The notes beneath the pieces were generated by a model. The model saw only the letters and a program-made list of their open reading frames with translations, was not told the origin of the DNA and ran no database searches. DNA of 64,000 nt from Sulfuricaulis limicola (GTDB taxonomy: Bacteria > Pseudomonadota > Gammaproteobacteria > Acidiferrobacterales > Sulfurifustaceae): NCBI RefSeq assembly GCF_002355735.1, contig NZ_AP014879.1, positions 1,612,001 to 1,676,000 of the forward strand, read 5' to 3'. How positions within the stretch are numbered: position 1 is the first letter of the stretch; every line of letters begins with the position of its first letter. Both the position numbers and the translations under genes were made by a program. Shown piece by piece: positions 8,907 to 18,582 of this stretch.

Positions 8907-10070
8907 TCAACGGCACGGAACCGGCTGGGCCGCCACATGTACCAGCCATTCAGAGGTGCGCGCGACCATCTGGTCAACCCTGAATTCAGCGAGGAATCTT
9001 TCGCGCGCTTTCATGCCAAGCTGGCTCCGCAACGCTACGTCATTGACAAGACGTTCCATTGCGTCGGCAAGCGCCGCAACGTCGGCGGGAGGAACGATCA
9101 GGGCCTCCTGCTCGTGACGAGCCGATTCAGTATTCCCTCCGACATCGGTGACGATGATCGCCTTTCCTGCGCGCATCGCTTCCAGAAGACTGATTGAATG
9201 AGCCTCGGCTAGCGATGGGAGCACGAAAACGTCCATCGCCTCGAGACAGGCGGCAATATCCGTGCGAAACCCGGTGAAAACCACACGGCCGGAGAGACCG
9301 CGGGAGGCTACCTGCGCGCGTAGCGCCTCATCGAGCGATCCCGCTCCGATCAGGACGAGCCTGGTTTGCGGATAGCGACCTGCAACACGGCCGAATGCAT
9401 CCACCAGCGTGGCGATACCCTTGATGGGATCGAACCGCGAGGCGATACCGACCAGAAGATCCCCGGAACGGATGTTCCATTCTTTGCGAAGTCGTTCACG
9501 CGCCAGAAGGTCTTTATCGAGATCGGAAATGCCATTATGAATCACCTCAATACGAGACGGGTCAGCTCCTTTCCCGACAAGGTATTGCCTGCAATACTCC
9601 GCCACAGCGATGGTCGAACACGCCCGGCGACGTATGTAATGTTCCGTAAACTGGTTGTACATCACTCCGATCATGCGACGCGACGGAGTTGGCGCATGGT
9701 ACAGGCCATGATACGAGCACACAGCCCGAAACGGTGAATCCGACAACACAGCGGCGATTCGTGCCATGAAGTGACTGTTGAACCCGTGGCTCATTACGAT
9801 ATCAGGCGCCCAAGCACGCATTTCCTCGCGCAAACGATGAATCCATTGCGTATCCCACGGAGTGGCGCGATGAACGACTACCCTGTCTCCAAGCTGATCG
9901 AGCAGGGTCCGGTTAACATGATGTTTGGGGCCCAGCACGCAGAAGGAGCGAATCGAAATCGGCGCACGAGCCGTCACGCCTTCCAGCATGGCGGCATACT
10001 GGGCGACTCCACCCACGATAAAGTTCCAGAAAAGACTCATCACGCGCGTACGCCCGTCAGTCCGCATCAT
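8907..10070 (-). CDS. Family 4 (GT-B) glycosyltransferase
   Basis: A 387-residue GT4 enzyme. The N-terminal domain reads VMSLFWNFIVGGVAQYAAML, with the glycine-rich acceptor-side loop. The C-terminal domain has VGIASRFDPIKGIATLVDAF, VFTGFRTDIAACLEAMDVFV and the catalytic/donor segment AEAHSISLLEAMRAGKAIIV followed by TDVGGNTE. It should transfer a sugar from a nucleotide donor to the lipid-linked glycan at the cytoplasmic face. It lies in the same orientation as its neighbours with gaps of less than 80 bases on either side. The strongest similarity within this window is to the other GT4 proteins (7720-8859, 11129-12307, 19289-20614), but they are not close copies. Confidence 0.87.
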   Translation of the reverse strand: MMRTDGRTRVMSLFWNFIVGGVAQYAAMLEGVTARAPISIRSFCVLGPKHHVNRTLLDQLGDRVVVHRATPWDTQWIHRLREEMRAWAPDIVMSHGFNSHFMARIAAVLSDSPFRAVCSYHGLYHAPTPSRRMIGVMYNQFTEHYIRRRACSTIAVAEYCRQYLVGKGADPSRIEVIHNGISDLDKDLLARERLRKEWNIRSGDLLVGIASRFDPIKGIATLVDAFGRVAGRYPQTRLVLIGAGSLDEALRAQVASRGLSGRVVFTGFRTDIAACLEAMDVFVLPSLAEAHSISLLEAMRAGKAIIVTDVGGNTESARHEQEALIVPPADVAALADAMERLVNDVALRSQLGMKARERFLAEFRVDQMVARTSEWLVHVAAQPVPCR

Positions 10071-10145
10071 TTCTCCAGTCAGGGTAATCCAGGCGGGCTC
10101 GTGTTATGTCAGGCATGAAAGCAAAACCGGAGTCGCCGGCATGAG

Positions 10146-10874
10146 CTAGGACGGGTTCCACTGGACGACTCCGGTACCGGACCAGTGGCCGAAGGACGTA
10201 AGGTCAAGCTTCGGGAAATCAATGGTGCGCCATACATCCAGCATGTTCCAAAGACGGATGTCGTCAAAAATTACAACCGTATTGGCTTTCAACCCGATGG
10301 CCTTGAGATTCTTTATAAAACGATGTTCCATGACTCCATCTTTCGCGGCATCGATAAAAAAAATATCGGCGCTCCTGAGCAAGGATCGATGTTTTTCGAC
10401 GGCATGCATTTCCGCCAGGTCATCATTGAATTGAACGAATTTGTCGCTGAAATCGGATTTGCTGAGAGCGGTTGTTGACACATTATCCCACGGAACAGGA
10501 TCGAAGGTCGCAATCATGCCCGTTTCCGGCAGATACTTGGCGAGCGCGAGAGTACCGATACCGCGGAAAGTTCCGATCTCGATGACAACCTCAGGTTTCA
10601 GGTATTTCACAAAACCAGCCAGCAATTTGTAATGTTCCCCCGGCCAGATTCCGGGATAATCAGGTCCGTCTTTTATCCGCTGCGACACATCGTCCATCTT
10701 GACCGTTCTGGCTTCTTCAGCAGCGCGCAGGCATACATCGAGCAGCCATGGCGTAGGTACCGCGGATTCGTCGTGCATTGAAGCGACCATGGATACTTCC
10801 ACCTGCTCGGCCTTCAGAGGCTTTGGCAGCAGCTGCTTAAGCAGCTTGGGTTTCAGCATGTTCCATCTATTCAT
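10146..10874 (-). CDS. Class I SAM-dependent methyltransferase (CmcI/Methyltransf_24-like)
   Basis: A 242-residue protein with a Rossmann methyltransferase core. The SAM-binding motif I is VVIEIGTFRGIGTLALAKYL, an acidic turn follows in MIATFDPVPWDN, and the post-motif region ADIFFIDAAKDGVMEH resembles the metal-dependent O-methyltransferase/CmcI group (IDA-K-type segment). The first ~50 residues are Lys-rich and not part of the core. Its place between two glycosyltransferases suggests it methylates a sugar of the repeat unit or a precursor; this is inference from context. The protein has no signal peptide or membrane segment and should be cytoplasmic. Confidence 0.75.
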   Translation of the reverse strand: MNRWNMLKPKLLKQLLPKPLKAEQVEVSMVASMHDESAVPTPWLLDVCLRAAEEARTVKMDDVSQRIKDGPDYPGIWPGEHYKLLAGFVKYLKPEVVIEIGTFRGIGTLALAKYLPETGMIATFDPVPWDNVSTTALSKSDFSDKFVQFNDDLAEMHAVEKHRSLLRSADIFFIDAAKDGVMEHRFIKNLKAIGLKANTVVIFDDIRLWNMLDVWRTIDFPKLDLTSFGHWSGTGVVQWNPS

Positions 10875-11128
10875 TCTCAGGGCCCGCGCAGGTTGTTCGG
10901 TTCATGATCTTCTTGAAACCGTTATTTTGTCCGATGATTATCCGTGGATAATTATATTATGCCTGATATTATCGTGCAGATAACTGATTGGATGCATCAG
11001 AATGAGCTGCTTTATGCATCTTCAATGTGCTGCCAAATAATTTTTTCTCCAGGAAACCACCTCGGTCTGCATACACATGACCGAGTCCGTCATTTATCAT
11101 GTTGCCTGGCACTGCAACCCGGCCTGGT

Positions 11129-12307
11129 TCAGCATGTCGCATCAAGCCCTGCGAACAGATCACAGTATTTCTGTACGGCAGATTCCAGTGAGTGATGCTC
11201 ATAGGCATAGCGACGGGCATTGCCGCCCAACTTTTCACATTGCGCCGGATCGGCATGAAGTTCGCGGATATGACGAACCAGGTTGTCGAATGTGCCCGAA
11301 ACCCGCCCGAGATCGTGGCGTTCGATCACGCCATCAGGATCGACCATCAAGCTGATCACCGGTGTCCGGTACTGCCAGGATTGCAGAAATGTATTCGGAA
11401 ATCCCTCGCATTTTGACGTGCTGATGAACAGCCGGGCCCGCTTGTAATGATCCGCAATCTCGGAGAATGGCACCGTTCCGAGATATTCCAGATTGGGCAG
11501 CTCGTCCAGCTGATTACGGATGAACGAGTCACCCTTTTGTGACGGGCCGAACGCCATGATCATCCGAAACCGGACATGCGGCAGCGCCCGCGCCAGCTCC
11601 GGCACAAGATGGGCCTGTTTGTCTTCGTTGTTATTGCCTACCCACAGGACATAGTCATCCTTGCTGATGTCGTTGTCCTCTTCCAGGGTCAACACATTCC
11701 GGATAACCAAAACCTCCTTGCCGAACTTGTCCCGGAATCCTGTGCACTGACTTTCGGTCTGTGCCACGACAAAGTCGGTCATGCCGATTCCCGTCCGATA
11801 CAACCACCAGCCTGGCGCGCCTTGTCGTTGCCGGATGCGATTTTCATCAAGGTCGGAATCCTTCTGTCCAATGAAAATCAGCTTCGCTCCATGCGATCGG
11901 CAATACAGGCCCAGCAGAGAAAGTAAATGAGGCGGAACCTTGATGAGATAGAAGTCTGCGTGGATTTTGCGGAGAAGGCGGAAAAGTCTCCACCAGTCTG
12001 ACAGGATATATAACTTGCTTCCGCCCATATGACGGAATGTCGTCCTGTGTGCCGTGACGTCACCAAACTTTACGCTTTCTGGTTGTCCATAGTCATCAAC
12101 GACAAAATGCACATCGAACCCGAGGCTTGACAGCGCTCGCCCTATGGTAATCAGCTGGGTTTCAGCGCCGCCACTCCATCCCCCTCCGGCAAACGGGTCC
12201 AACAGGGGATAAGCAGATGGACTGATAAAACAGACACGTTTGCCTTGCAAGCATGATGGAATCTTAACCAAGCGTCTTGTCTCCCCTCTCAAAGCAACTA
12301 CCGACAA
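11129..12307 (-). CDS. Family 4 (GT-B) glycosyltransferase
   Basis: A 392-residue GT4 enzyme. Recognisable parts are KRVCFISPSAYPLLDPFAGG with GGWSGGAETQLITIGRALS (the GT4 acceptor-side glycine loop), YVLWVGNNNEDKQAHLVPEL, LEYLGTVPFSEIADHYKRAR, and the donor segment STSKCEGFPNTFLQSWQYRT before PVISLMVDPDGVIE. In the last segment the usual Glu of the second E-x7-E position is replaced by Gln/Trp (LQSWQY), a variation seen in some GT4 members. The gene is separated from the methyltransferase downstream by about 250 bases with no clear feature, and from asnB upstream by about 90 bases. Confidence 0.85.
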   Translation of the reverse strand: MSVVALRGETRRLVKIPSCLQGKRVCFISPSAYPLLDPFAGGGWSGGAETQLITIGRALSSLGFDVHFVVDDYGQPESVKFGDVTAHRTTFRHMGGSKLYILSDWWRLFRLLRKIHADFYLIKVPPHLLSLLGLYCRSHGAKLIFIGQKDSDLDENRIRQRQGAPGWWLYRTGIGMTDFVVAQTESQCTGFRDKFGKEVLVIRNVLTLEEDNDISKDDYVLWVGNNNEDKQAHLVPELARALPHVRFRMIMAFGPSQKGDSFIRNQLDELPNLEYLGTVPFSEIADHYKRARLFISTSKCEGFPNTFLQSWQYRTPVISLMVDPDGVIERHDLGRVSGTFDNLVRHIRELHADPAQCEKLGGNARRYAYEHHSLESAVQKYCDLFAGLDATC

Positions 12308-12395
12308 ACTGTGATGCTCCCTGCAGAATTGGAGATCACGATGTTTGTCTGAAAACAGTAAAACTCATGAATTACACACCGCCATCACAATATAA

Positions 12396-14279
12396 TCAAT
12401 TCAGGCTGCTTGTGCGGTTCTGCTCCAGCCAGGCATCCAGGACCAATAGCGCCCATATTTTTTGATGGCTTGACCGCATCCCTGTTTCATGGTCATGAAC
12501 TACCTTCCGCACGTAATCCATGTTTACATGTCCAGCCAGCCGACTTCCCGTCGAACTCAGACGATCGTTGACATATTCTTTAAGAGAACCCTTGAACCAG
12601 AGACCCAGGGGCATGCTGAAACCTTGTTTTTTATGGGTCAGCACACTTGCAGGCAAAGACTTTTCCAGTGTTTTCTTCAGGATGTATTTTAGTTCTCCAT
12701 CCTTGTATTTGAGGCGCGACGGGATTCTGAAACTCAGTTCCGCCAGTTTATGATCGAGGAGCGGCACTCTTACTTCGAGTGAATTCATCATGCTTGCGCG
12801 GTCAACCTTGGTCAGCACGTCATCAACCATAAAAGTTCGCATGTCGAGTTCCTGCATTCGTGACAAAAAGTCGCCAGAAGCGGATTGGCGGATGATGGTT
12901 TCCTTGAATTTCTCGGCAGGGTTCTCGCTCACCTGACGCCATATATCTGGCTTGTACAGCTGTTTCCGCTCAAGCTGATTCCACGCTGACAAGTACGCGC
13001 CGGCAAGGCGGCGATCCTTGGAGAGCAGATATGACAGTCCATGTCCCGTGACGCGCGCGGGAATACATTTATGCACAAGCCCCCATAACCTGCGGTTTAC
13101 CTTCCCGGGAAGAAAATTATACTTGTAGATATTTGAAAGTTTCGGGTATGTATCATACCCGGCGAATAATTCGTCACCACCGTCCCCTGATAACGCCACC
13201 GTGACGTGCTGCCTCGCGAATTTTGAAACATAATATGTAGGTATCGCAGATGAATCCGCAAAGGGCTCGTCATATGCACCAATCAGGCGGGGAAGCAGTT
13301 CGATGGATTCAGGCTCGACTATTTGTTCGTGATGCTCTGTGCCATATTTCCTGGCAACGGCGCGCGCATATTCAAGCTCGTTGAAAGCCGCCTCCTTGAA
13401 GCCGATGGAAAACGTCTTGATCGGGTTATCGGTATGACGGGACATCAACGCCACCACACTGCTCGAATCAATGCCCCCGCTCAGAAATGCCCCCAGAGGT
13501 ACATCGCTGATCATTTGCATCTGTACCGATTCAGACAGGAGATCATCCAGCTCCTCACACCACTCGCCTTCTGACCTCGACTCGTCCGGATCGAACCTGA
13601 TATCCCAATAACGGGTAAACTTTATTTCGGGAACACCCTTGATCAGCCCTATTTCCAAGGTATGCGAAGGCCGCAATTTCTTGACTGACCTGTAGATACT
13701 TAGATCGTCCGTAACATACAGATAGGTAAAAAATGAATCCAATGCGCGGCTGTCCAGCTCGCGCGGGACATTTTCCGCCGCCAGCACCGCCTTTATTTCG
13801 GAACCGAATATGAAGCGCTGCCCGGACAGATGATAATAGAAGGGCTTGATGCCGAAATGGTCTCTTGCGCAAAAAATCTTTTTCTTATGGTCGTCCCATA
13901 TGGCAAAAGCAAACATTCCTCGCAGATGCTTTACGCAATCGCTGCCATACTCTTCATACAAATGAACGATTGTCTCCGTGTCTGAATTTGTTTTGAATAC
14001 GTGACCTTTTGATATTAGCTCTTTGCGCAATTCCAGATAGTTATATATCTCTCCGTTGAAAACGATCCATACAGATCCGTCTTCGTTGCATAATGGTTGG
14101 TGCCCTCTATGCAGGTCAATAATACTGAGTCGGCGAAATCCAAAACCGACGTTCTTGTTGACATAAAAGCCCTCATCATCCGGTCCACGGTGGATTATTT
14201 TGTCGGTCATGGACCTCAGGCTGGATTCTTTGACCCGATACTCCGGATCAAAATGGAGCTGCCCGCTTATGCCACACAT
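12396..14279 (-). CDS. asnB: Asparagine-synthase-like glutamine amidotransferase of the exosortase/EPS system
   Basis: A 627-residue two-domain protein. The N-terminal class II glutaminase starts MCGISGQLHF, so Cys2 is the nucleophile after Met removal, with IIHRGPDDEGFY, RLSIIDLHRGHQP and FNGEIYNYLELR. The C-terminal synthetase domain has the PP-loop LSGGIDSSSVVALM and ALSGDGGDELFAGYDTYPK. The length matches the amidotransferase family tied to exosortase A loci (about 628 residues) better than housekeeping AsnB (about 554 in E. coli). In such loci the enzyme probably amidates a uronic acid or another sugar carboxyl, or transfers ammonia to an EPS precursor; the exact reaction is not known. 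It is the first minus-strand gene after a ~550-base gap and may head the transcript that reads toward position 1. Confidence 0.85.
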   Translation of the reverse strand: MCGISGQLHFDPEYRVKESSLRSMTDKIIHRGPDDEGFYVNKNVGFGFRRLSIIDLHRGHQPLCNEDGSVWIVFNGEIYNYLELRKELISKGHVFKTNSDTETIVHLYEEYGSDCVKHLRGMFAFAIWDDHKKKIFCARDHFGIKPFYYHLSGQRFIFGSEIKAVLAAENVPRELDSRALDSFFTYLYVTDDLSIYRSVKKLRPSHTLEIGLIKGVPEIKFTRYWDIRFDPDESRSEGEWCEELDDLLSESVQMQMISDVPLGAFLSGGIDSSSVVALMSRHTDNPIKTFSIGFKEAAFNELEYARAVARKYGTEHHEQIVEPESIELLPRLIGAYDEPFADSSAIPTYYVSKFARQHVTVALSGDGGDELFAGYDTYPKLSNIYKYNFLPGKVNRRLWGLVHKCIPARVTGHGLSYLLSKDRRLAGAYLSAWNQLERKQLYKPDIWRQVSENPAEKFKETIIRQSASGDFLSRMQELDMRTFMVDDVLTKVDRASMMNSLEVRVPLLDHKLAELSFRIPSRLKYKDGELKYILKKTLEKSLPASVLTHKKQGFSMPLGLWFKGSLKEYVNDRLSSTGSRLAGHVNMDYVRKVVHDHETGMRSSHQKIWALLVLDAWLEQNRTSSLN

Positions 14280-14832
14280 AGTGCTACCGCTGTTCCAGGA
14301 CTACGAAATTAATGGATGCATGCTTATTATTATTGAGCGCGCATGGCTCAATCCGCCAGCATAACGGATGGAATAATGACGAAAATACCTGATTGGCCGG
14401 GCAGATACAAATTCGATGCACAGTAATCCAGGCTCATCATCAGGCAGGTTGGTAATATTATGACTATATTACCCTTTACCCGCTCTCTGATCTCCGATTA
14501 TCCGGGCGTCGCCAAAACGTTTCCGATGTGGATCATCTCTTGGCCGGACCTGGACTGGACCGACCCTGCCCATGCGCCGGGACACATGGCGGGCAGTGAT
14601 GCTCATCGATACCGGTCAACGCTGACGAGGTCATCCGGTGCAGACTGTGCTTCCGACCACCGATTGTTGTCTGGAGGGCCTCCAGAGTTGCATCCGGTGA
14701 TGCCCCGCCGTCGCGGTCGTCTTGCGGACTGCCGGCGGTTCATACACCATTTCAACAATTGATACACTATTCATTACGCGCTCAAACAGCAAACGAAAAC
14801 AAAAGACCGATTCCCCTGCCGTGACCTCAGCA
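14280..14832. other. Intergenic region between divergent genes, no gene recognised
   Basis: These 553 bases separate asnB (minus) from a glycosyltransferase (plus) and must hold promoters for both. The part next to asnB is AT-rich (for example a run TTATTATTATTGAGCG near 14324), as expected for a promoter. The middle (about 14500-14740) is GC-rich and has short open frames on both strands with no family resemblance; it could be a decayed gene fragment. No inverted repeat long enough to call an operator was seen. Confidence 0.4.
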
Positions 14833-16035
14833 ATGAAGCAAGTATTACTGATATGGACAGAATCCAATCCCTCGACGATGGAAAAGGATTATTTGCTGCT
14901 GAATGCTCTCGAAAGATGCGGCGTCAAAGCACACGCGCTGGGATTCTGTCACAGCGAATCGAACAGGCGCTATTTCGAGAAAACTTACGCAAAAGGCGCT
15001 CTTTATTCCTACAGTTTTGGCAGCAAACGGGCGCTGTACCAGGGCGGCAACTACATTGAAAAGCTGTATAGCAATTTGTATCTCTTTTTCTGGTTCTCAG
15101 CGAGGCTGTACAAGTTTCTGCGCGCCCGACCCACGTCCGCTATCATAATCCCGCCAAATCCCCTCGAGCTGACTTTGCCCGTCATGGTTCTGGGAAAATT
15201 GTTCGGCGTGTGCGTGGTGCCGAACATCATGGAATATGAACCGGCACTCCCGTCCTTCCACAGGAAGAAGAGCATTTTTTCGCGCTGGTCATGGGCGCTC
15301 GTCACGAAATTCTCGGATGCCTATATTGTGATCAGCGGTTTCCTTGAAGATAAAATGCGACAGCTCTCCCGGAAACCGTCGTTCCGTCTGCCCGCCATGT
15401 TGCCGCCGCAAACGGACGACATCAGAAGTGATGTCCCTGACTGTGCGCACACAACGTCAGGGGCTCCGGCGGGCGGTGTCCCCTTGCTCATTTTTACCAG
15501 CAGCCAGGCATATGCTGATTTACTCGGCTTCTGCATCGACGCACTATCGCGGCTTCACGACAGGAATTTTCATTTAGTCATTACCGGAGAATATTCCGTT
15601 AATGCCCGGAATCTGTGGATGACAAAAGCCGGAGAACTGGGCCTTGAAGGAAAAATCAGCTTCAGCGGCTTTCTTTCGGATGAAGAAATGCGAACACTGC
15701 AAATACGCTCAACGGCGCTGTTAATGCCTCTGTTGGATAATGACAGACATCGCGCGAGATTCCCGCAAAAGATCCTTGGCTACATGCGCCTGGGTAAACC
15801 GGTAATAACAACGAAGGTCGGCGAATTGGATGAATATTTCCGGGATACGGATACAGTCTTGATGGATGAAAGCGTTACAGCGCAGGGATACTCTGAAAAA
15901 ATCCGTTTTCTGCTGGATCATCCGGATCACGCGGCTGACATAGGGATTCGAGGCTCACGCTATGTCGAATCCAGGTTCAATGAATTGGTATTGGGAAAAC
16001 AGCTGGCCGGCTTCCTGGCCGGTCTGGGTGCCTAG
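14833..16035 (+). CDS. GT-B glycosyltransferase, lone plus-strand gene in the EPS locus
   Basis: About 400 residues from an ATG at 14833 (MKQVLLIWTESNPSTMEKDY). Upstream in-frame codons back to 14722 give a Ser/Lys-rich stretch without family resemblance, so the later start is preferred. The C-terminal half has GT4-like donor-binding features: LLIFTSSQAYADLLGFCIDA, ISFSGFLSDEEMRTLQIRST and ARFPQKILGYMRLGKPVITT before KVGELDEYF. The middle contains IIIPPNPLELTLPVMVLGKL, typical of EPS glycosyltransferases whose acceptor site faces the membrane. All neighbours for 14 kb on either side are on the minus strand, so this gene has its own promoter and may have been inserted or inverted. Confidence 0.8.
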   Translation: MKQVLLIWTESNPSTMEKDYLLLNALERCGVKAHALGFCHSESNRRYFEKTYAKGALYSYSFGSKRALYQGGNYIEKLYSNLYLFFWFSARLYKFLRARPTSAIIIPPNPLELTLPVMVLGKLFGVCVVPNIMEYEPALPSFHRKKSIFSRWSWALVTKFSDAYIVISGFLEDKMRQLSRKPSFRLPAMLPPQTDDIRSDVPDCAHTTSGAPAGGVPLLIFTSSQAYADLLGFCIDALSRLHDRNFHLVITGEYSVNARNLWMTKAGELGLEGKISFSGFLSDEEMRTLQIRSTALLMPLLDNDRHRARFPQKILGYMRLGKPVITTKVGELDEYFRDTDTVLMDESVTAQGYSEKIRFLLDHPDHAADIGIRGSRYVESRFNELVLGKQLAGFLAGLGA

Positions 16036-16140
16036 CAATACGCCGGCGGGTATTTTCCCAATCCGACCTTGCCCTCCCCCATTCCCGGCAGGCAACCCTC
16101 GCGACGCACCGCACCGGGACAAGAACCGCGCGATGCAAGG

Positions 16141-17511
16141 CTAGTTGCGGTGCCGGTACGCTCCGATATCCCATGGCCCGGAATTATCCTGGTCCAGCGT
16201 AGATACATTACCGGTCCAAGACGCCGCCGGGTTCAGGATGGCAGCATAAGGCGCTCCCAGATTCGCGCCCGCCCCGATAGCGGGGGAATTCGAATTGGGC
16301 GCATAGTTTGCATCCAGATCCGGATCTGCGTTGACACTGTGGATATCGTAGCCCTGCGTCCGCCAACGCGCAAAACTGTAGTGAATCCTGTTGTTATGAT
16401 CGTAGAATTCGCTGGCAGAATGGACCGGATGCCAGAAAAGATTGTGGTCTGAAACAAGCTTCTGGCCGGAAGCCCGGGTGAAAAGAATGGGGTGCCAGGC
16501 ACCGTACATATTGTGCGCCACGATATTGTTCTTGAACGTGACAGTATTGGTCGAAGACAGTTGCGCACCATAGTCTGAGTTGTACACCAGGGTATTATTG
16601 TAAACGGTGGTATCACTCGTTGGTTTTTTGATGTGCATCCCTGTTGCGTTGTGATGAGCCACATTCCCGATCACGAGCGTATTATTCGCGGTATTCGATA
16701 CGACAATACCCGTGCCCGTATTGTTATACGCCAAATTGTACCGGACGACAGAATCGGTGGATGCTCCACCAAGATCTATTCCGTCCCCATTGTTGCCATG
16801 GGATTTGCAATACTGGACGACGCCTCCCGCAAGCCCTCCGACAGTAATCCCATCCAGGTTATTCGGCCCGTCAGTACCATTGCCGAAAGCGGTAACACGC
16901 TGCACCACAACCCCCCGAATGGGATTAAGCCCGGTAGAATCGGATACATGGATGCCCTGTTGCCCGTTGTTGCGGACAGTCACATCCTGAATCAGAAGAT
17001 TGTCGGTATCGCCGGCGATCAGGCTCGTCACCGAAATACCTCGACCGGCACATCTGTGAATAACGGAGTCCTGGATCGTGAGATTGGCCGCATAGCCCAC
17101 AATATCAATACAGGCCCAGCCGTCACGGTTGGTTACGATCACATTTTTTATGGTCCAGAAGTCAGCCGCTCCTCTTCGGGCTCCGGACACGATACGCAAC
17201 AACACCGGGTATTTTCCGGTTCCATAGGCCGTTAACGTAATTACATTGTCTTTCTTCCCGGAATTGTGCAGGTATAGCGCGTCACGATCCCACGTTTCTC
17301 CGCGCTTGAAGTAGATATTGTCTCCCGGATAAAACGAGGTGGCGTTGAATTTTGCTTCCGTCTTCCACGGATTATCGGGGCTGGTCCCTGTGCCATTGTC
17401 ATTACCAGAAGTAGCGTCGAAATAATAATCAGCTCCGAAACAAATCGAAGCAAGAGCGAGCCATAAAGCACTACTCCCGACCAGGATCTGTCGCATACAT
17501 TTTGATTTCAT
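16141..17511 (-). CDS. Secreted right-handed beta-helix protein (pectate-lyase-like fold)
   Basis: A 456-residue protein with an N-terminal Sec signal peptide (basic start MKSKCMRQ, hydrophobic core, likely cleavage after CFG near residue 26 before ADYYFDATSG). The opening YYFDATSGNDNGTGTSPDNP is the common start of parallel beta-helix proteins. The body is a ladder of Asn/Val/Gly-rich coils, for example NNGQQGIHVSDSTGLNP, NNGDGIDLGGASTDSVVRY and NTGTGIVVSNTANNTLVIGN, about 22-25 residues per turn. Such periplasmic or secreted helices in EPS loci act as polysaccharide lyases, epimerases or hydrolases. No catalytic residues can be assigned with confidence, and there is no PEP-CTERM-like tail: the protein ends shortly after WDIGAYRHRN. 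Confidence 0.8.
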   Translation of the reverse strand: MKSKCMRQILVGSSALWLALASICFGADYYFDATSGNDNGTGTSPDNPWKTEAKFNATSFYPGDNIYFKRGETWDRDALYLHNSGKKDNVITLTAYGTGKYPVLLRIVSGARRGAADFWTIKNVIVTNRDGWACIDIVGYAANLTIQDSVIHRCAGRGISVTSLIAGDTDNLLIQDVTVRNNGQQGIHVSDSTGLNPIRGVVVQRVTAFGNGTDGPNNLDGITVGGLAGGVVQYCKSHGNNGDGIDLGGASTDSVVRYNLAYNNTGTGIVVSNTANNTLVIGNVAHHNATGMHIKKPTSDTTVYNNTLVYNSDYGAQLSSTNTVTFKNNIVAHNMYGAWHPILFTRASGQKLVSDHNLFWHPVHSASEFYDHNNRIHYSFARWRTQGYDIHSVNADPDLDANYAPNSNSPAIGAGANLGAPYAAILNPAASWTGNVSTLDQDNSGPWDIGAYRHRN

Positions 17512-17535
17512 GGAATATGCTTGGCTCTGCCAAAG

Positions 17536-18477
17536 TCATTTAACTACAATTTTTCTGAAAACGGCAGTTATAGAGTGACCATTAGGTTTGACTCTATCTA
17601 TGATAAAAAACTGTATTTTAACGGGGATTAAACGGAGAATTCGCAAGGCAATCTTTTGAAAGATATTTTGTTTTGGTTCAATTAACCTATGCCTAAATGC
17701 TAAAAAGTGGCGTAATTTTACAGATAGGTATTCCCCTTTATTTTGTAACGCAATTGTGTCGTGCTTAAAACATAAAATATCAAGATTGAATATTCCCGCA
17801 ACTTTTTTCAGCGACTTATCAGGCCAGTGCGATTGATGGTGCGGAGGGAGATTCAGCACGCTGTTCGCCATTTCTGACAAAAATGAGTCGGCGCTGGGCA
17901 CGCTGATGATAAGTCGTCCGCCCGCCTTCAAACAATCTACCGCTGCTTTCAGAAAAGCAAACAGCTCGTTGCAGTCCACATGTTCCAAGACCTGAAAGGT
18001 ACAGACCACATCATATTTATTGGCGTTGGATCTAGCGTGCTCTTGTATGGTTTGATTTATGATATGTACCCCTCCCTGTTCAGCAAGGGCCTTGGCATTG
18101 GCGCTGAACTCCAGTCCCGTATAACTTTTGCAGTTAATTTTTTTTGAGAAAGCCGCTTTTCCACATCCAATTTCCAATACGTCATCTTTCTCTGTTATGT
18201 ATTCAGAGGCTATCTTGTACTCCTCCTTGTCATCCACATAGTACAAGTCGGTCTTTTGCAGAATATTATAAAAATTCTCATCGCCCGTTACTGAAGGAAA
18301 AAAGAATTTAAGATCACAATTATTACATTGGTAATATTGAATCTCACTTTGCTTGAACAGATAACTAAAATCGGCCTTGTATGCATTAACATAGAGGCCA
18401 ACCAAATCATCAGCATTGATTGTCTCTATATTTTTTGCATCTTTTGCACCGCATAATGGACACTTGGTTGTATGCAT
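17536..18477 (-). CDS. Zinc-ribbon-containing SAM-dependent methyltransferase, AT-rich gene
   Basis: A 313-residue protein. The N-terminus carries two Cys pairs, TKCPLCGAKD and QCNNCDLKFFFP, that probably bind zinc. The methyltransferase core follows with DVLEIGCGKAAFSKKI (motif I) and YDVVCTFQVLEHVDCNELF, plus GGRLIISVPSADSFL. The C-terminus is basic and hydrophobic. This architecture is typical of methyltransferases in O-antigen and capsule loci that act on sugars or terminate chains. Base composition is clearly more AT-rich than in the genes before 16 kb and after 25 kb, with many AAA/ATT/TTT codons, which suggests recent acquisition. It points the same way as its neighbours and starts about 105 bases after the acyltransferase gene ends. 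Confidence 0.8.
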   Translation of the reverse strand: MHTTKCPLCGAKDAKNIETINADDLVGLYVNAYKADFSYLFKQSEIQYYQCNNCDLKFFFPSVTGDENFYNILQKTDLYYVDDKEEYKIASEYITEKDDVLEIGCGKAAFSKKINCKSYTGLEFSANAKALAEQGGVHIINQTIQEHARSNANKYDVVCTFQVLEHVDCNELFAFLKAAVDCLKAGGRLIISVPSADSFLSEMANSVLNLPPHHQSHWPDKSLKKVAGIFNLDILCFKHDTIALQNKGEYLSVKLRHFLAFRHRLIEPKQNIFQKIALRILRLIPVKIQFFIIDRVKPNGHSITAVFRKIVVK

Positions 18478-18582
18478 GGATTAGACCTTAGATAGTATCT
18501 CTGCGCTCATGAACGGCATATAGCCGCTGTCCAGGCACCTTGCTTCGGTAAATTTGAGCTTCCCCTACAAATCCGTGCCACC

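Noticed and set aside
14460-14762. 100-codon plus-strand open frame in the asnB-glycosyltransferase gap
   Set aside because: No recognisable domain, mixed composition, and a matching open frame on the other strand; more likely a decayed fragment or chance.
16036-16075. Possible terminator after the plus-strand glycosyltransferase (AATACGCCGGCGGGTATTTT)
   Set aside because: The stem is only 5 bp with an unstable loop and a short T-run; not enough to call.
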